A DNA stretch of 64,000 nucleotides from Cylicocyclus nassatus (lineage: Eukaryota; Nematoda; Chromadorea; Rhabditida; Strongylidae). How positions within the stretch are numbered: the stretch's first letter is position 1; every line of letters begins with the position of its first letter. The notes below the pieces were generated by a model that had not been told where the DNA came from, made no database searches, and saw only the letters and a list, made by a program, of their open reading frames with translations. Both the position numbers and the translations under genes were made by a program. Location: assembly GCA_958299035.1 (NCBI GenBank), contig CATQJL010000316.1, positions 40,350,025-40,414,024 of the forward strand, in the 5' to 3' direction. Positions 10,860 through 23,260 of this stretch are shown here, in pieces.

Positions 10860-11842
10860 GTACTAAAAGTGTTATTATGTTTATTGTATTATGTATACGT
10901 ATAAACCTTTTGAAAATTTATGTGATTAAACTTTGTGAGCACCAATCTAATCATCATTATTATATTTGCAACTGTTTGTTACCTATGTGAATCTCTTTGT
11001 GATGTGTTAACAGATTTATGGGTTTATGGAATTTCTTGTCGTCTTTTTGTTGGTTTGGTTTCATTTTGATGGAACGTGGACTACTCTTACAATTAATGAA
11101 TATGTGACCATTGTATTGTCACAGGAGTAGGTCATCGATGTTGTATGTCACCAAAAGGCCATGCGCTTTCTCTAGCTCTTGATGCTAGAGGGTGACTAAC
11201 ATCTATTTACGTGATGTGGGAAGTAGATAATACTATAGCAAGTGAGCCATCTTGACGTAAAATTACTAGTCAAAGTATTATTTTTGATTTATAAACACTG
11301 TATATAGGGAAACTCTGAATCTATTCCTTTCCTGCCCTTTATCAATATAATCGATAAAAAGCCTGAGGTAGTCAATCTCAGTAACGGTTTACAAAGCGCT
11401 ATCTGGTTAACTAGTCTAGTATATAATAATGTCCTCTGGATGTTTCTGGTGCCGTCCGCGATATTCTTGGAGACAGCAATATTAACTCTGAGCTACTTTG
11501 GTTTCATTAGCTTCTACTCTGGACCAGCTTAAAAAACAATAAATTCAAATTAAGGATCAGCAGGACGCCTCCACTAAAGAACTAGAATTAGTTCGCCGCA
11601 TGTCGAGGACGAACTGGTTGCTTGTTAGTGCATTATTTTATCTTTGTGGAAAATATTTTTTACATTGTTTTTGTTACAGATGATCAATTTGGCCGTGCCT
11701 TTGCTTTGCAACTCTGTTCGACAATTTGAGTTACTACAAACCGCTTCTCGACTCAGAACGTAATCTTTTGGCTGCAGAAATCTTTATGTGAACAAAAGCG
11801 AAGCAACTTGTAACATGGCTGTAAGATGGTTACTTATGCGAA
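10860..11842. other. no recognised feature
   Basis: AT-rich sequence with no repeat signature. It holds only the weak candidate exons near 11570 and 11695-11790 mentioned for the upstream exon. Confidence 0.5.
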
Positions 11843-12172
11843 TCTTATATATAAAGCTGAATGTCTGTTTGTCTGTCTGTATGTCTGTCTGTATGTCTGT
11901 CTGTTCGTATGTTCCGAAAAGAAAATTCCATTTCTCAAGGGGGTGATCAGCACGGGGGTGATCAGCATACTCGATTACCCCCTATGCCAACTCCCAGCCC
12001 CGTAGCTCAAATTTTGCAGAAAAATTGATAAAATCGATATCGATCGATAACGAAAAGTGGACTGTGACACCCGCCGGGGCCCGAAGTGTATGTGTGCTAA
12101 GTTTGGTCCGGATCGGTTAAGAAATGGAATTTTCTATTTGGAACATACGGCGGAGCCGGGAAGGCCAGCTAG
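11843..12172 (+). mobile_element. compact non-autonomous Helitron
   Basis: A complete small copy of 330 bases: TCTTATATATAAAGCTGAATG at the 5' end preceded by A, GTCTGTCTGTAT repeats, a long subterminal inverted repeat (GTTCCGAAAAGAAAATTCC against its complement near 12130), then the stem GGCGGAGCCGGGAAGGCC and CTAG followed by T. It encodes nothing. It is the clearest reference copy of this family in the window. Confidence 0.8.
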
Positions 12173-13133
12173 TAATCACTAAAATTCGGAATTCAGTTCT
12201 TTGTCGCGGCGACTCTATGACCATATAATGGGCGCCTTTCAACGCAGGTTGGTCAACAGCAACCAAAATGTTTCTAGAGGTATGTGAAATTGTTTTATTG
12301 CTTATTTGCAAAAGCTTAGGAATGTTATGCTACATGTTATGAATATAATAGCATAAGTAAGATAATATTGAAATAATGACATATCACTGTTCTGCTAAAA
12401 TAGTATCTACTTATCATGACGAGGCAGAATTGGCGCTTATTATCGAATAACTAGGTAAATGGACAAAAGATCTGTGTATATTTTGGAGAGCCTGGGAACT
12501 AAGAGCTAATGAAAAAGTAGTAAATTGCGTTTATAAGTAGGAGTTAAATGAAGGATGGTTATGGTACATTCCACGGTGTATACATGTAGTATGTGTCACA
12601 GTTTAGAGGTGAACCAATGGTGCTACGTATAGCAAACTATTATAATTTCTTGCTAGGTCCGACACCTTTGTAGATTGAAAACCAGGAAACGGTTGATACG
12701 AACCGTTTAACAAACAAATGAAGTTTGTGAATTGCTAGAACAAACTAAGTGACTGAAGTTGTACTTGAGCAAATAATGTAAACATGCTATGGAGTATAGC
12801 TAGTTGCTATGGAATGCACCACATCATCCCTAAATGAGAACCACACTCATGTAAAGATTTGTAAGTAGTCAAATATAAATCAATGCCAACAAAAAAAAGA
12901 AGAAAGCTCAGTATAACGTAATGACAGATAGCTCAATGAACTTACTAGTTACTAATTCGCATTGATTGCACAAGAGGCTATGATTGCAGCAAGACTTGTT
13001 CTGTTTTCTTTCTGCACCCTCATTTGTAAGTACCATACTTCTGCAAATAGTCGCATCAGATTATGTAAATCGTTACTCTATGCGAATGTATAAGCAAAAT
13101 GACGTACGCGGCCAAACCACATGAGTGCCGAAA
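12173..13133. other. no recognised feature
   Basis: AT-rich sequence without a supported gene or repeat; short open frames lack splice context. Confidence 0.5.
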
Positions 13134-13260
13134 CAGGCTTATTTCATAGGGAGCCTCCAAACCGCGCCGGCTGTCGCTTTTGCAGCCGGTAGCTGCTTTC
13201 GCGCCGGTTGCCGCTATTGCAGCCAAAGCGCATCGGGTCAGATTTTGCCCGTGAAGCACG
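13134..13260 (-). repeat. GC-rich repeat, copy 1
   Basis: About 110 bases containing GCTTTTGCAGCCGGTAGCTG match 32483-32600 in the opposite orientation with only a handful of differences. Much more GC-rich than its surroundings. Origin unknown; probably a small repeat family. Confidence 0.75.
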
Positions 13261-13389
13261 TAATGGGGAGGAGCGTTTGCACCAACGCGATATTTGCAGG
13301 GTTTATTGGCTCTTTTCTAGCTATTCTTCGTCAGAAATAGTGATTTGTTTGCTTTTTTCATGGACATTGTACAATCTTAGGGAATTTCC

Positions 13390-16300
13390 ATGGAACCCAA
13401 TCGACAACCGCTGCCGACTATGCCTGATTTTGGAAGCTTATCGAAAGATTATGGGCAGCCGCTGATTATTCACTTCTACAGCGATCTGCACGGCAACAAC
13501 GCGCATTGGTGGTGACTGTCTTTTTATTTTTGTTTGCACATCCGAAATTCTGCCTTTTCTCAGATTTTCAAGATGTTCCTATTGTAGAGGCTGTTAGAGC
13601 TTTTAATGCACAACCACAACCCGTTTATACACATAGCATCAATCCCGTTGTGAGGACATACCGCTGTGATGAGGATGAAATTACATACATTTTGATGGAT
13701 TTTCCTAGTACAGGACAGATTGTCCACTTCAATGTTAGCAGTGCACAAATCAACAGCCAACGTTGCGTCTTCCTGTCTTTCGCTGTCGTATAAATTTTAC
13801 TGTCGACGAGTGGGAGCGTGTGTGCTTGCAATGGACGACTACTATCATGCAGTTAAGATAGTGGAAGTGATATCCGAATTCGCAGACAAGTTAGTATTCC
13901 ACAGATTGCCAGTTAGAACTCGGGCAGAGTTCACGCGATTCATCGTCTCGCGATTCTCCCGACAAGACATCAGTTACGAGTCCGTTGCATGGTAATCATC
14001 TTGCATTTTCGTTGTGATAGTTAGTCACGGTTATTCGTGTTGGAAAACTATCACAATCGAAATGCAAGATAATCGGCATACAATGGGCTCGTCACTGTTG
14101 TCTTGTTGGAATAAAATAAATATTCGCGATAAAATCGCATGGACTCTGCACAAGGCCTTAGCATAAAAATGATAGAATTTAGGGTCTTTGATGTCAACAT
14201 AGGGTCAGTACAGCGTGTGAAGGAAACAACGAATTGGTAAGGTTAGCATCGCACCCTCGTAATAGCACGTCTATTTCCTCAAAATGCTTTTTTTAGAATA
14301 TAGAGGAAGAAGCCCTTCATGTCGCGCAGTTATTAGAGGGATGGCTTCCTAGATGTTATACTACTATGAGGTGAGTTGAATTTCTTCCGAGTAGCACGTT
14401 CTTAGGATGTCTCTAAGTCATGTCGGTTTTTTCATCGCTATTTTTCTTTTTTATAGATAGAGGTGATATTGAAGCAGAAAGATTTGGCTGGTTGGCCACG
14501 TTAGCGCTATGATCCAGCTCTAGATATTAGGGAAGCGAAAGAAGAGGAAGTGAAGGTGTGATTATTATCAGGTTGTCCCATAAGTTCCGTCCGTTTCAAC
14601 TTTCAATCACAATAAGTCATGAACTTCTTGGTTTTAGACAGATTCCAAGGTACCATTTGATAGAGCAAAGCAAGCTCTACAAGATAACTCTCTTGCTTTC
14701 GCACCAGTTTGAATCCATCTCAAGTTTGAAGCCAAAAACCAAAAAGATCCAACCGCCCGAAAAATAAAGAAAAAATCGTAACTTCGTTTAGAAAAATCCT
14801 AGAAAATTCCTAACTTGCTCACAGATACTCTATCCACATCAGACATTTATATATACTGTTGCTGTATTTTTTACTTAGATAGAAATCGAAAAAACGAAAA
14901 TTTTCATGTTTTTGCCAAGGTGATGCTGTGCTGTTCTCACACAAGTAGTTGTATACTACAGACCAGTACAAGTACAGACACAAATTTTCAGCGCTCTAAA
15001 GGCTTTAGTTCTCGAGAAATAATCGTTTTAAGACGAAACACCCGACTGTACGAAGCTAAATTCAATGTTTCTCGAGAACTAAAGCCTTTAGAGCGCTGAA
15101 AATTTGTGTCTGTACTTGTACTGGTCTGTAGTATACAACTACTTGTGTGAGAACAGCACAGCATCACTTTGGCAAAAACATGAAAATTTTCGTTTTCTCG
15201 ATTTCTATTTAAGTAAAAAATACAGCAACAGTATATATAAACGTCTAATGTGGATAGGGTATCTGTGAGCAAGTTAGGAATTTTCTAGGATTTTTCTAAA
15301 CGGAGTTACGATTTTTTCTTTATTTTTCGGGCGGTTGGATCTTTTTGGTTTTTGGCTTCAAACTTGAGATGGATTTAAACTGGTGCGAAAGCAAGAAAGT
15401 TATTTTGTAGAGCTTGCTTTGCTCTATCAAAAGGAACCTTGGAATCTGTCTAAAACCAAGAAGTTCATGACTTATTGCGATTGAAAATTGAAACGGACGA
15501 AACTTATGGGACAACCTGATACATACCGGTTGTTAGCAGATTTGGCGTAATTTAGGTGGTAAGTTACGGCATACCATATTTTATTTTAGGTTGTTTTTGA
15601 ATTATCAAATAGTGTTCTCTTGGGATGGTAATGTGCATCCATACCAATCATCATTCTCGATCCTTGACATATAAAGTATGTTGCTCTGTATAACATCGCC
15701 GTTTGTCATTTGTACTTAGCTCACATTATATTAGGTTGTCCCGAAAGTTTTGTCGGTTTTTTTCGTCGCTCACTATAAGCCACAGAACACCAATCCATGG
15801 ACGATCTAGGTATCAATCAATTTATATTTTTATCCTCTTTCTCATAGCCGTATTTGCTCTTTGATCTACTTTGTCTTTGCGATGTTATCGCCTTGGCTTT
15901 TTGAGCAGCGCAACGGTAATGCCAAATCTTTCCTGAATTTAAAAAAAATTTTTTTTGCTGTTTTTGAAGAGCGCTAACAAATATTATGTAGAGCAACTCT
16001 TTCGCTACATTGTGTTTATTTTAGATTACATGAGCTACGTTTATCAAGTCTGCTATAATTATCAATTTAAGAAAAACCGCGGCTTTTCGATTACGTCTAC
16101 CACGTAAAGTTACCGAAAATTCCAAAAAGCTGAATTTTCAAAGCAAATTAAACTTGGTTATGTTGTATAATTATTGTTTATTACAATGGAGTTTTAATTT
16201 GCAGAAATTTCAAAAGCTTTCATGTTTTTGCTGCAGTTGCGTGTTTCATGACTTTGCCAAAAATCGAGACCTTCGAAGAAATAATTTTTTGAAGCTAAAA

Positions 16301-18104
16301 ACAGCAGATTAGGAGAATCAAAAAGTACCCTCTTGTAGACCGAGAACTGTTCTATTTGTGCCATACTTAGCCATCTCCGGAATATTGAATTGAAGTTTTT
16401 AAAAACTTTGAGCACATAAAAATGACGGGTGCAGAATTGTAACAATTATCAAAAAAGCATACAAGATTGTTGCACGAAAATGTAATCTTAAGAAAGAGAA
16501 GGAAGAGCTGCATCGAATGCATCTTAAAACTCATTCAGATCTACATTGCGCATAGTTTTATGGCGTTTCGAAAAAGCGACAAAACTTTCGGGACAACCTA
16601 ATAATCTAGCTGTTGCCGCATATTATGATCTATTATTGTGCAGGGCTTATCAGCTGCAGCGTCGTGTGCATCAGCATCTCCGCTCCGGCGCGGAACACTG
16701 CAAATCTTCCACGAACATGCTCTCTAATCACGTCCAATCGATTAGGCCCCTTTTCCATGCTCGTAGTGGAAAAGTGATTGAAGAGCATGGTCGCAAAAGA
16801 GATGCAGAGTCCACGCGAAGCGGTCGTGCGAGAGCGGAGATAACTTATCATAACTTATAATAACGGGCTAAGGTTGTTTACGTGTTTTTGTGTGTGTGTG
16901 TGTGTGTGTATGTATGTCTGTGTGTCTGTCTGTAACGAAATTCGTAAAGCGAGTTCCAGCCAACATCCTGAGCCCAAATTTTGCACATCACATGCGACCA
17001 ACATAAGAGCCTACCGTGCAAAAGCACGAGTGGTTTTGTTAGTTGACCCTCGGAAACTGCGCGTCAAACGGAACCACTTGGGTTCTGGCCAGCAAAATTG
17101 GGTCCGTATCACCACTTTTTGCAAAATAGGGGATGTGTTTGGCATGCTGATGTGCAAGCCATGGACTTTAGTCCAAAAAAGTGGACAAAAGTTCACTACT
17201 TTAGAAGAACGACGCCAAAAAGAAATGGTTGCGTAAATGATCAATTTGCCATGGTTTTACCTGAGCATTCGAGAAAAATTTTGCACAGAGATGTAGCTCA
17301 CGTTGCATACTGTCCTTATGGTAGCTACCAAGCCAGAAAGAGTACAAAAACCTATTCAAATTCGTATTTGTTCTTCTGCGAAAAGTTTCATCCACGCGAA
17401 ATCACCGATCTCACATAAAAAAGCATTTTAAATGGGTAGTTGTTTACATTTTACTCATGATAATCGGCACTGCGTGGTGAGTTTTATTCCCACCATTGGT
17501 CAAGAATGAGTATGGCATATAAAGTAAGACCAGTGCGAGCCTCTGCGAAGCAGAGGTGACGCACTGGTAACTTATAACTTACTATAAATAGAAGAAGAGT
17601 ATTGCAAGCACGCATCTCAGAGCGTTGTGTTCTGACTTTTCATTCAAAAATGAAGTTTTTGAGTTCTTCTGCATTCTTTCACAGAACGAAAACATCACGT
17701 AGTATATAGTGTTCTTGCTTCTGTCTGTCGTGATATGTTTTACGTGCACATTTTCATAAAGCGCCATCTTTAGGTGATGTATGAAGCAGCTGGTAAAGAA
17801 GTTGCTCAGTTTGAGCCCGACTTTTTTGGTGATGCCAAATGGCTTGCTAAAATTGCCGGCTTATCTCTCGATGTGAATTTGATTGAGATCGATGCAGTGC
17901 TAGGTAATGCTTGCGAATTGCATATTTTCAACGTTTTTACTACTTCATCATCACTTTTCTTCATTACCTTGCCGAGCAGCTACAGTTTTATTTCTAGGAA
18001 CCGCAACTGATTGCTACCTTGAACTCACAATTGAAGAAGAAGAAGAGCCGGCCAGGAAAAACGCTCCCGTTTCTGTTGCTCCCAATAACAGCGCCGTTAG
18101 CTGA
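13390..18104 (+). CDS. unrecognised multi-exon gene, possibly broken
   Basis: I do not recognise the product. Supported pieces: ATG 13390 (MEPNRQPLPTMPDFGSL) to about 13497; 13564-13792 (DVPIVEAVRAFNAQPQPVY); about 13805-13992 (MDDYYHAVKIVEVISEFAD); 14297-14370 (EEEALHVAQLLEGWLP); 14461-14555 (DIEAERFGWLAT, then YDPALDIREAKEEEVK in a frame one base away); 17774-17903 (EFDFFGD-like, QFEPDFFGDAKWLAKIAGL); 17998-18104, acidic C-terminus LTIEEEEEPARKN ending in TGA. The last two joins are phase-perfect (0, then 1). The first join and the exon at 14461-14555 each need a one-base shift, so it is either a decaying gene or I have misplaced a splice site. The 3.2-kb intron 14556-17773 holds transposons. 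Confidence 0.4.
14568..15519. mobile_element. mariner-type foldback element, 952 bases
   Basis: The whole element is one palindrome with arms of about 470 bases, beginning TCAGGTTGTCCCATAAGTTCC and ending with its complement, flanked by TA (14566-14567, 15520-15521). The ends match the mariner type (GGTTGTCCC). The two arms carry the same short open frame on opposite strands, which is a mirror artefact. It lies in an intron of the host gene. Confidence 0.8.
15734..16598. mobile_element. mariner-type non-autonomous element
   Basis: Ends GGTTGTCCCGAAAGTTTTGTC and its complement, with TA on both sides (15732-15733, 16599-16600); 865 bases. The interior is related to 40074-41303. No transposase frame survives. 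It lies in the same intron as the preceding foldback. Confidence 0.75.
16600..17580. mobile_element. repeat block with strong hairpin end
   Basis: A (GT)n tract and TGTCTGTGTGTCTGTCTGTAACG at 16880-16936 open a block that ends near a hairpin at 17530-17567: CCAGTGCG and CGCACTGG enclose GCCTCTGC...GCAGAGG. A leader of GTCTGT repeats and a terminal hairpin resemble the Helitron family here, but the TC and CTAG ends were not found, so the class is uncertain. Confidence 0.35.
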
Positions 18105-18800
18105 GCCGGGTCCTGCGAAATAGTGTCGTTCTACTGTTGTCAGGATTGTTGATTTCTATTTATGGACGAGAGCCATATTTATGAAGGTGGTGCATCAAAT
18201 GTAAACTTTTTTCGTGTTATGTTACCTATGGTGCTCACGTTCTCTGTATCCTTTATTTGCTTTTCATTGAGCAAATATATATGACTGAGAATTTATCGGT
18301 TTTAAATTGTTAAGAATCCGTACTGATAAATGATGTGCATGTGTAGATGTTGTTTTTCTTTTTTTTTCTGTTGAAGATCTGTATCTTCCAAGGCAGAAGG
18401 ACGGAGGACATATGTTTGAGAAACACTGTGAGAAGTTTTCAGAGTAGTGCTTCGGTGGCCGTGTTCATCAACGGACTCAGTGGGTGCCGGAACCTAGTGG
18501 ATAGGGTAAACCCACGAGATCGGTATTCACGAAGGAACCTTGTGGGTTCGCAAACCCAAGGAACTTACTGGGTCCGCGAGCCCAATGAGTTCCGGAACCC
18601 TCTGTGTTCATTGATGAAAAAGGCAACAGGAAACACGGATACATGCGAGTAATTGGATTTCGGGAAGTCTGCTTTGATCCAGTGATATCAAACCTAATTA
18701 GGCTGGTGCTTTGCTTGCTTTTTGGTGTTTATCAATGTAGGAGTACGTTGCTTTTGGCAATGGCATTTATTAGTGCTGTTATTAGCGTTATTGGCACTTG
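18105..18800. other. intergenic; short imperfect tandem repeats
   Basis: Between 18480 and 18600 there are three to four imperfect units of about 27 bases, each holding a small inverted motif (TGGGTTCGCAAACCCA; CTGGGTCCGCGAGCCCA). No gene is supported. Confidence 0.45.
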
Positions 18801-19548
18801 TTTTTATTTATTTATTTATTTTGTACGCCAAGCGGCGCGCTTCAATACAACAAACCAGATCAGAACAGGGTGTAAAACGACAAATCAATAGAAAACATGA
18901 AAAGAAAGAAAAAAACCAACAAAGGAACAATCGTATTGAAATGAATAAGTCATCCAGATCTTTGTCCAACCTACTTTGCACTCTCTGGAGGAAAGAGATA
19001 ATAAAAGAAACGTTGACTAGCTCATTCCCTCTTCGCCCGTCAGCCCGATCAAGCATCCCAAGTCGTGGGGACAGAGCGGAGGCCCGGCGATCGGCTATAC
19101 TGGCCGCCCTCGCCAGATAGCCAAAACGGGTGTACTGGCAGGGGGCCGCCAGTACCGCCGCTCACCGAAACCCCCGCCCCTCCCCACGAACCCGCTATGA
19201 CAGACCGGAGTGGCGGAAGAAGACAACACAACGCCCCAGAATACTAGTATTACCGCCAGTGTAGTGCAACGGTCAGAAGCAACCCGAAACAAAAAGACTT
19301 CAGAGAATCTGACAGGAGGTACCAGAGGAGGTAATACAGAATCTGACTGGAGGTACCAGAGGAGGTAATACAAAGTGAGAAAAGCTGTATGACGAAAGGT
19401 ACACCCGGAGTTGAGAAGCACTGGAAAAGACACGGGAGAGCTAGGAAAACATACAAAAGGTAGCCTGTGCTCGTTACTGCAGTGCAGGGAACATACAGTC
19501 AAAACAAAAAGCGAGTGATAAAAAAGACAAGAACAGCAACAAATGAAT

Positions 19549-22400
19549 TCATTCCACGTCACGTATGCCTAGCACTTGAAGAATGTTCATTTTTCGGATG
19601 GCAGTTTTGAAGTGTGCTGAATTTTTAAGGCATAAAAGAGTAGTAGGCAAACGTTCCAGCCATTTGGCGACTCTGAAAAAGAAGGAACTCGTACACCTCA
19701 GACGATTTGCGCTCGGTAGCTTGAGTCGGAAGGCAAAACCGCCATGCCGTCCGTACACCGGGCGAAATGCCCAATAGCTTGAGGGCTTTAAACGAAGTTC
19801 CCCTTTGAGAATCTTATAGGCTAAAATCAAGTCAGCTTCTACCCTTCTGTAAAAAAGACTCTTGAGGTTCAACGCGCGCAGGCGAACTTTATATGGGGGT
19901 AGACCCTGCGGATAGCTTGGGTCCGGGAAGACTCGGTAGTAGAGTACTCTGGTAAACGTCCTCTGCACACTTTCAATTTTGTTAATATCCTTGGAGCGAT
20001 AAGGACTCCATACAGGGCCGCAGTATTCAATCAGTGGCAACACGAACATTTTGAAAAGTTTGATCCAAAGAAATGGATCAGAACTCGAAACATTTCTAAA
20101 AAGACAGTGCAAAACCCTTAAGCCCTTGGCCGCCACCGCATCAATATGGCTCTCAAAGTTTAAACCATTGCAAACTAGCACGCCAATATCACGAACTTCT
20201 CTGCTCACTAACATATCACCTAGCTCATTGTTATAAACGTTCAGTGAAAGCGATCCTATGGGGAGATGCTGGCTTTTACGAAAATTGACTTTGAGATGCC
20301 AAAAATTTGTCCACTGCAACATACGTTCGACAGTTTTAGTCAAAGCCTGCTGAACTGCTTCTTTTTCTGTTTCACTAAAGACTGCAGTGACTTTGATGTC
20401 ATCCGCGTACGCATGCACAAAAATCCTCGTATCCGTTTTGAGAAAAGCAGGTAAATCATGTGTGTATATAAGAAAAAGTATGGGCGACAAAATCCCTCCC
20501 TGTGGAACTCCCGATAGGCATTCCCTAGGGAAGGAAAAGTCATGAGAGAAGCGCACTAATCTTTCTATTCTCAAGATAGGATAGAAACCAATCCAGTAAA
20601 ACGCCCTCTATGCCTATACACCGCAATCTCTCCACAAGGCACTCATGACAAACGGTATCAAAGGCTTTGCTAAGATCGAGGTAAACTACATCAACCCCTT
20701 TCCCTTCACCCAATGCCTTGTTCCAACGGAAAGAACAATCTATCAACCGTGAACAGGTGGAAGATCCTGCTAGGAATCCATGTTGTTCTATGGGAATGAG
20801 ATTTAGGTGTTCTAACCATTTAAGCAAATGTTTCTTAATGATCCTCTCAAGCACCTTCAATGATGTAGGGAGGATACTAATCGGGCGGTAGTTGCTAACC
20901 GTTGCAGATTCCTTCCCTTTTGGGATAGGTGTAACAACAGCAGCTTTCCATGGATTAGGGATTTCCTCTGTCATTAGAGAAATGTTAAAAATGTGGCTTA
21001 GGGGAACGGAAAGATGGTTGGGAAACATTCTGTAAAATGTCTGCGGTGTGCCATCCGAGGTAACCGACTGCGACGTTTTCAGAGCTTTAATTTGTTTTGC
21101 AACCATCTCGGGAGTGATAATTGGCAAACGAAAGCTCTCATCTGTTACTTTTGTTAGGTTGTTATGACATTCCTTGTGGGAAGAAAAAGTACTGTGAAAA
21201 AAGCTATCGAAGGCTTCCGCTTTTTCAAAATCGGCACTGCAAAAGGATCCATCCTCACCTATGAGCACTGGTTGAGAGGACGACCGTTTTGTTCTGTCCT
21301 TGATATAGGAAATGATCCCATTCATGTATTTGGTCTTAGAGAGCATTCTGGTTTAGTAGGACATAAACTTCTTTAAATGATATGCAAGGTTTTGGCTAAC
21401 CGTTTTAAATTACGCTGTGCAGTGGTCCCGAGACTGCTCAAATATTCTCTGTCTCTGGTCGAAATGGTTCCGAATGTGGTTGGGATATTCTACTACGCCC
21501 TGCCTACGAGTCCTACGTGGTACATATTGATTTATGATTGCACGTAAGACACAAAGGAAACGGGTGTAGACATCGTTTACATCCGAGAAACCATCGAAAA
21601 TTTCGAGCCAGTCAAGCGAGGATAAGAGAGATTTGATCTGATCTACTTTGGCTTGCTTGAAGTCTATGTACGAGGTCTCAGGCAGCTCTCCTTTTGCAAT
21701 CAACATAGAAAATTCAACAATGTTATGATCTGAATCACCCAGAGGTGGATGTAACGGAAAGTCTGCGAGAGAATCTGTATTTGTCAGCACAACATCTAAT
21801 ATGCGATCTCCTCGAGTGGGAAATCGAACATGTTGTATCATATTCAATGCCTCAAAAGTAGAAAGAAACTTTCTTGAACTAGAATTCATAGCAGTATTAT
21901 TGCACCAGTCAATATCCAAATTCAAATCTCCCGCTAAAACCACTATTGATTCACAAGAGGATGCCAGATCAGATATCAAGGACACAAGCAGATCATCCTG
22001 TCCCGCAGTGCTCGATGGCGGTAGGCAATCGATAGGCCAGAATGAATCGATAATTCAAACAGGAATTTTTACATATGCAATCAAAACAAACAAGGTCTGA
22101 TAAGAGACCCTTGAGAGAAAGCGTGACTTCTTTGAAAAGAATGGCACTGTGGATAAGAGCACACACCCGTCCCCCCCCCCCTTCTTCCCGATCGATCTTT
22201 TCTAATCAATACGTATACCGTATACGAAGACCTCCACATATCTCACCGTCAGAAATATTTGAGGTCAGCCACGACTCAGTAATCAATACAAGTGCAGGTT
22301 TCGATTCGGAAAAAAGATGGTGGAGTTGTGTCAATTTGTTTATCAAACTTCTAGCGTTAAGAATAAAACAACACTTACTAACAGGGTTTTGTATTTTCAC
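19549..22400 (-). pseudogene. LINE ORF2: endonuclease and reverse transcriptase
   Basis: The endonuclease starts with FILNARSLINKLTQL and LVLITESWL (22400-22206), is broken around 22000-22200, and resumes with VVLAGDLNLDID and LGDSDHNIVEF (21985-21410). The reverse transcriptase follows as WKAAVVTPIPKG, NYRPISILP, DLSKAFDTV (21346-20540), then after a frameshift SGVPQGGILSPILFLIY and the catalytic HAYADDIK (20574-19549). It would nick target DNA and copy the element's RNA into it. The opening frame overlaps the ORF1 stop as GTGA, without an ATG. At least two frame breaks make it a pseudogene. Confidence 0.85.
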
Positions 22401-23047
22401 TTTTTTGAACCATTATCACGAGGGGGAAGATCAGCTACTTTTACAATTTCACTTTTATAAACAACATAAATGCGCTTACCTTCTTTTGCATTGAGATCAC
22501 GAGCGGTGGCGCGCAATTCTTTTTCATGAAGCCTTTCTTCGAGAGTCATCGATTTTCGAACAAAAACTTTGCTGTAGGTCAAGTTGTTTCTGAGACGAGA
22601 TGATTTTGCGAGCATATCACGACAAAAGAATCGATTCGGAAAAGTGCATTTTACCATCCTTGGTTTATCCGAACTAGGCTTTCCCATCCTATAGATTTCT
22701 GAAGGACGACATTCGATATCCAAAAAGTTGAGAACACCACAAACGAATTTTTCTGTGTGTTCTTGACGCGAAAGTGCGGGGAGATGAGGGTCGCCTTCAG
22801 GAATACCATGGAATACTACAGACCTTTCTCGTTTTTCGGACTCAACAAATCTAGCCGATAATGAAGGAAACTTACCTACAAACTTTTCCAGGAGCGGCAC
22901 AGCTTCTGTGGCCTTTTGACTGATGATGCCGTGAATTTGATGTAGTAGTTCGACGGCATCATCATCCATCAGCGGGGTGACGGTGGGGACAACTGGAGAG
23001 GACGGCTTTATTTTTTTAGAGAGCTGGGACGGAGTGGTGGCCGGCAT
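22397..23047 (-). CDS. LINE ORF1 protein, 216 aa
   Basis: A full-looking ORF1 of the CR1 kind: a short linker with SKKIKPSSP, a helical stretch, then an RRM-like nucleic-acid-binding region (ERSVVFHGIPEG, YRMGKPSSDKPRMVKC, NLTYSKVFVRKS) and a basic tail ending NGSKK. It is thought to bind the element RNA as a chaperone. It is intact here although ORF2 is broken. The corresponding protein of copy 2 at 28712-29384 shares the layout (SGIAEPPEG, YRIGKPGNRPRLVKV, FIRRSM). Confidence 0.8.
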   Translation of the reverse strand: MPATTPSQLSKKIKPSSPVVPTVTPLMDDDAVELLHQIHGIISQKATEAVPLLEKFVGKFPSLSARFVESEKRERSVVFHGIPEGDPHLPALSRQEHTEKFVCGVLNFLDIECRPSEIYRMGKPSSDKPRMVKCTFPNRFFCRDMLAKSSRLRNNLTYSKVFVRKSMTLEERLHEKELRATARDLNAKEGKRIYVVYKSEIVKVADLPPRDNGSKK

Positions 23048-23260
23048 TGCAAGGGATCAATAGGATCTCGGCCGCTCAGGATGACCGCACGTAGTCGAAT
23101 GACCGCATGTAGTCGAATACCAGTTGTTAGCGTTCCCATCCTGGATTCTGAGAGGAGGCAATCCTTCAGCTGAGTCATTTTGTTGGGTTCTTAGTGTTTT
23201 CTCTTCTTTTTGGGTACTACTCAACTCAAAATGATGAAAACGATAGCAATTGGTCACTCT

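Larger units (their letters stand above)
18801..23260 (-). mobile_element. CR1-like LINE, copy 1
   Basis: Read on the - strand: ORF1 at 23047-22397, ORF2 (endonuclease plus reverse transcriptase) from 22400 to 19549, a 3' UTR of about 700 bases and a short A/T-unit tail, (AAAT)n, at 18832-18801. The simple-repeat tail, ORF1 type and AP endonuclease fit the CR1/L2 group. Frameshifts and a C run at 22171-22182 show it is dead. The 5' end is estimated. Confidence 0.8.

Noticed and set aside
14815..15272. Two similar 94-codon frames on opposite strands
   Set aside because: They are mirror translations of a palindromic mariner-type element.
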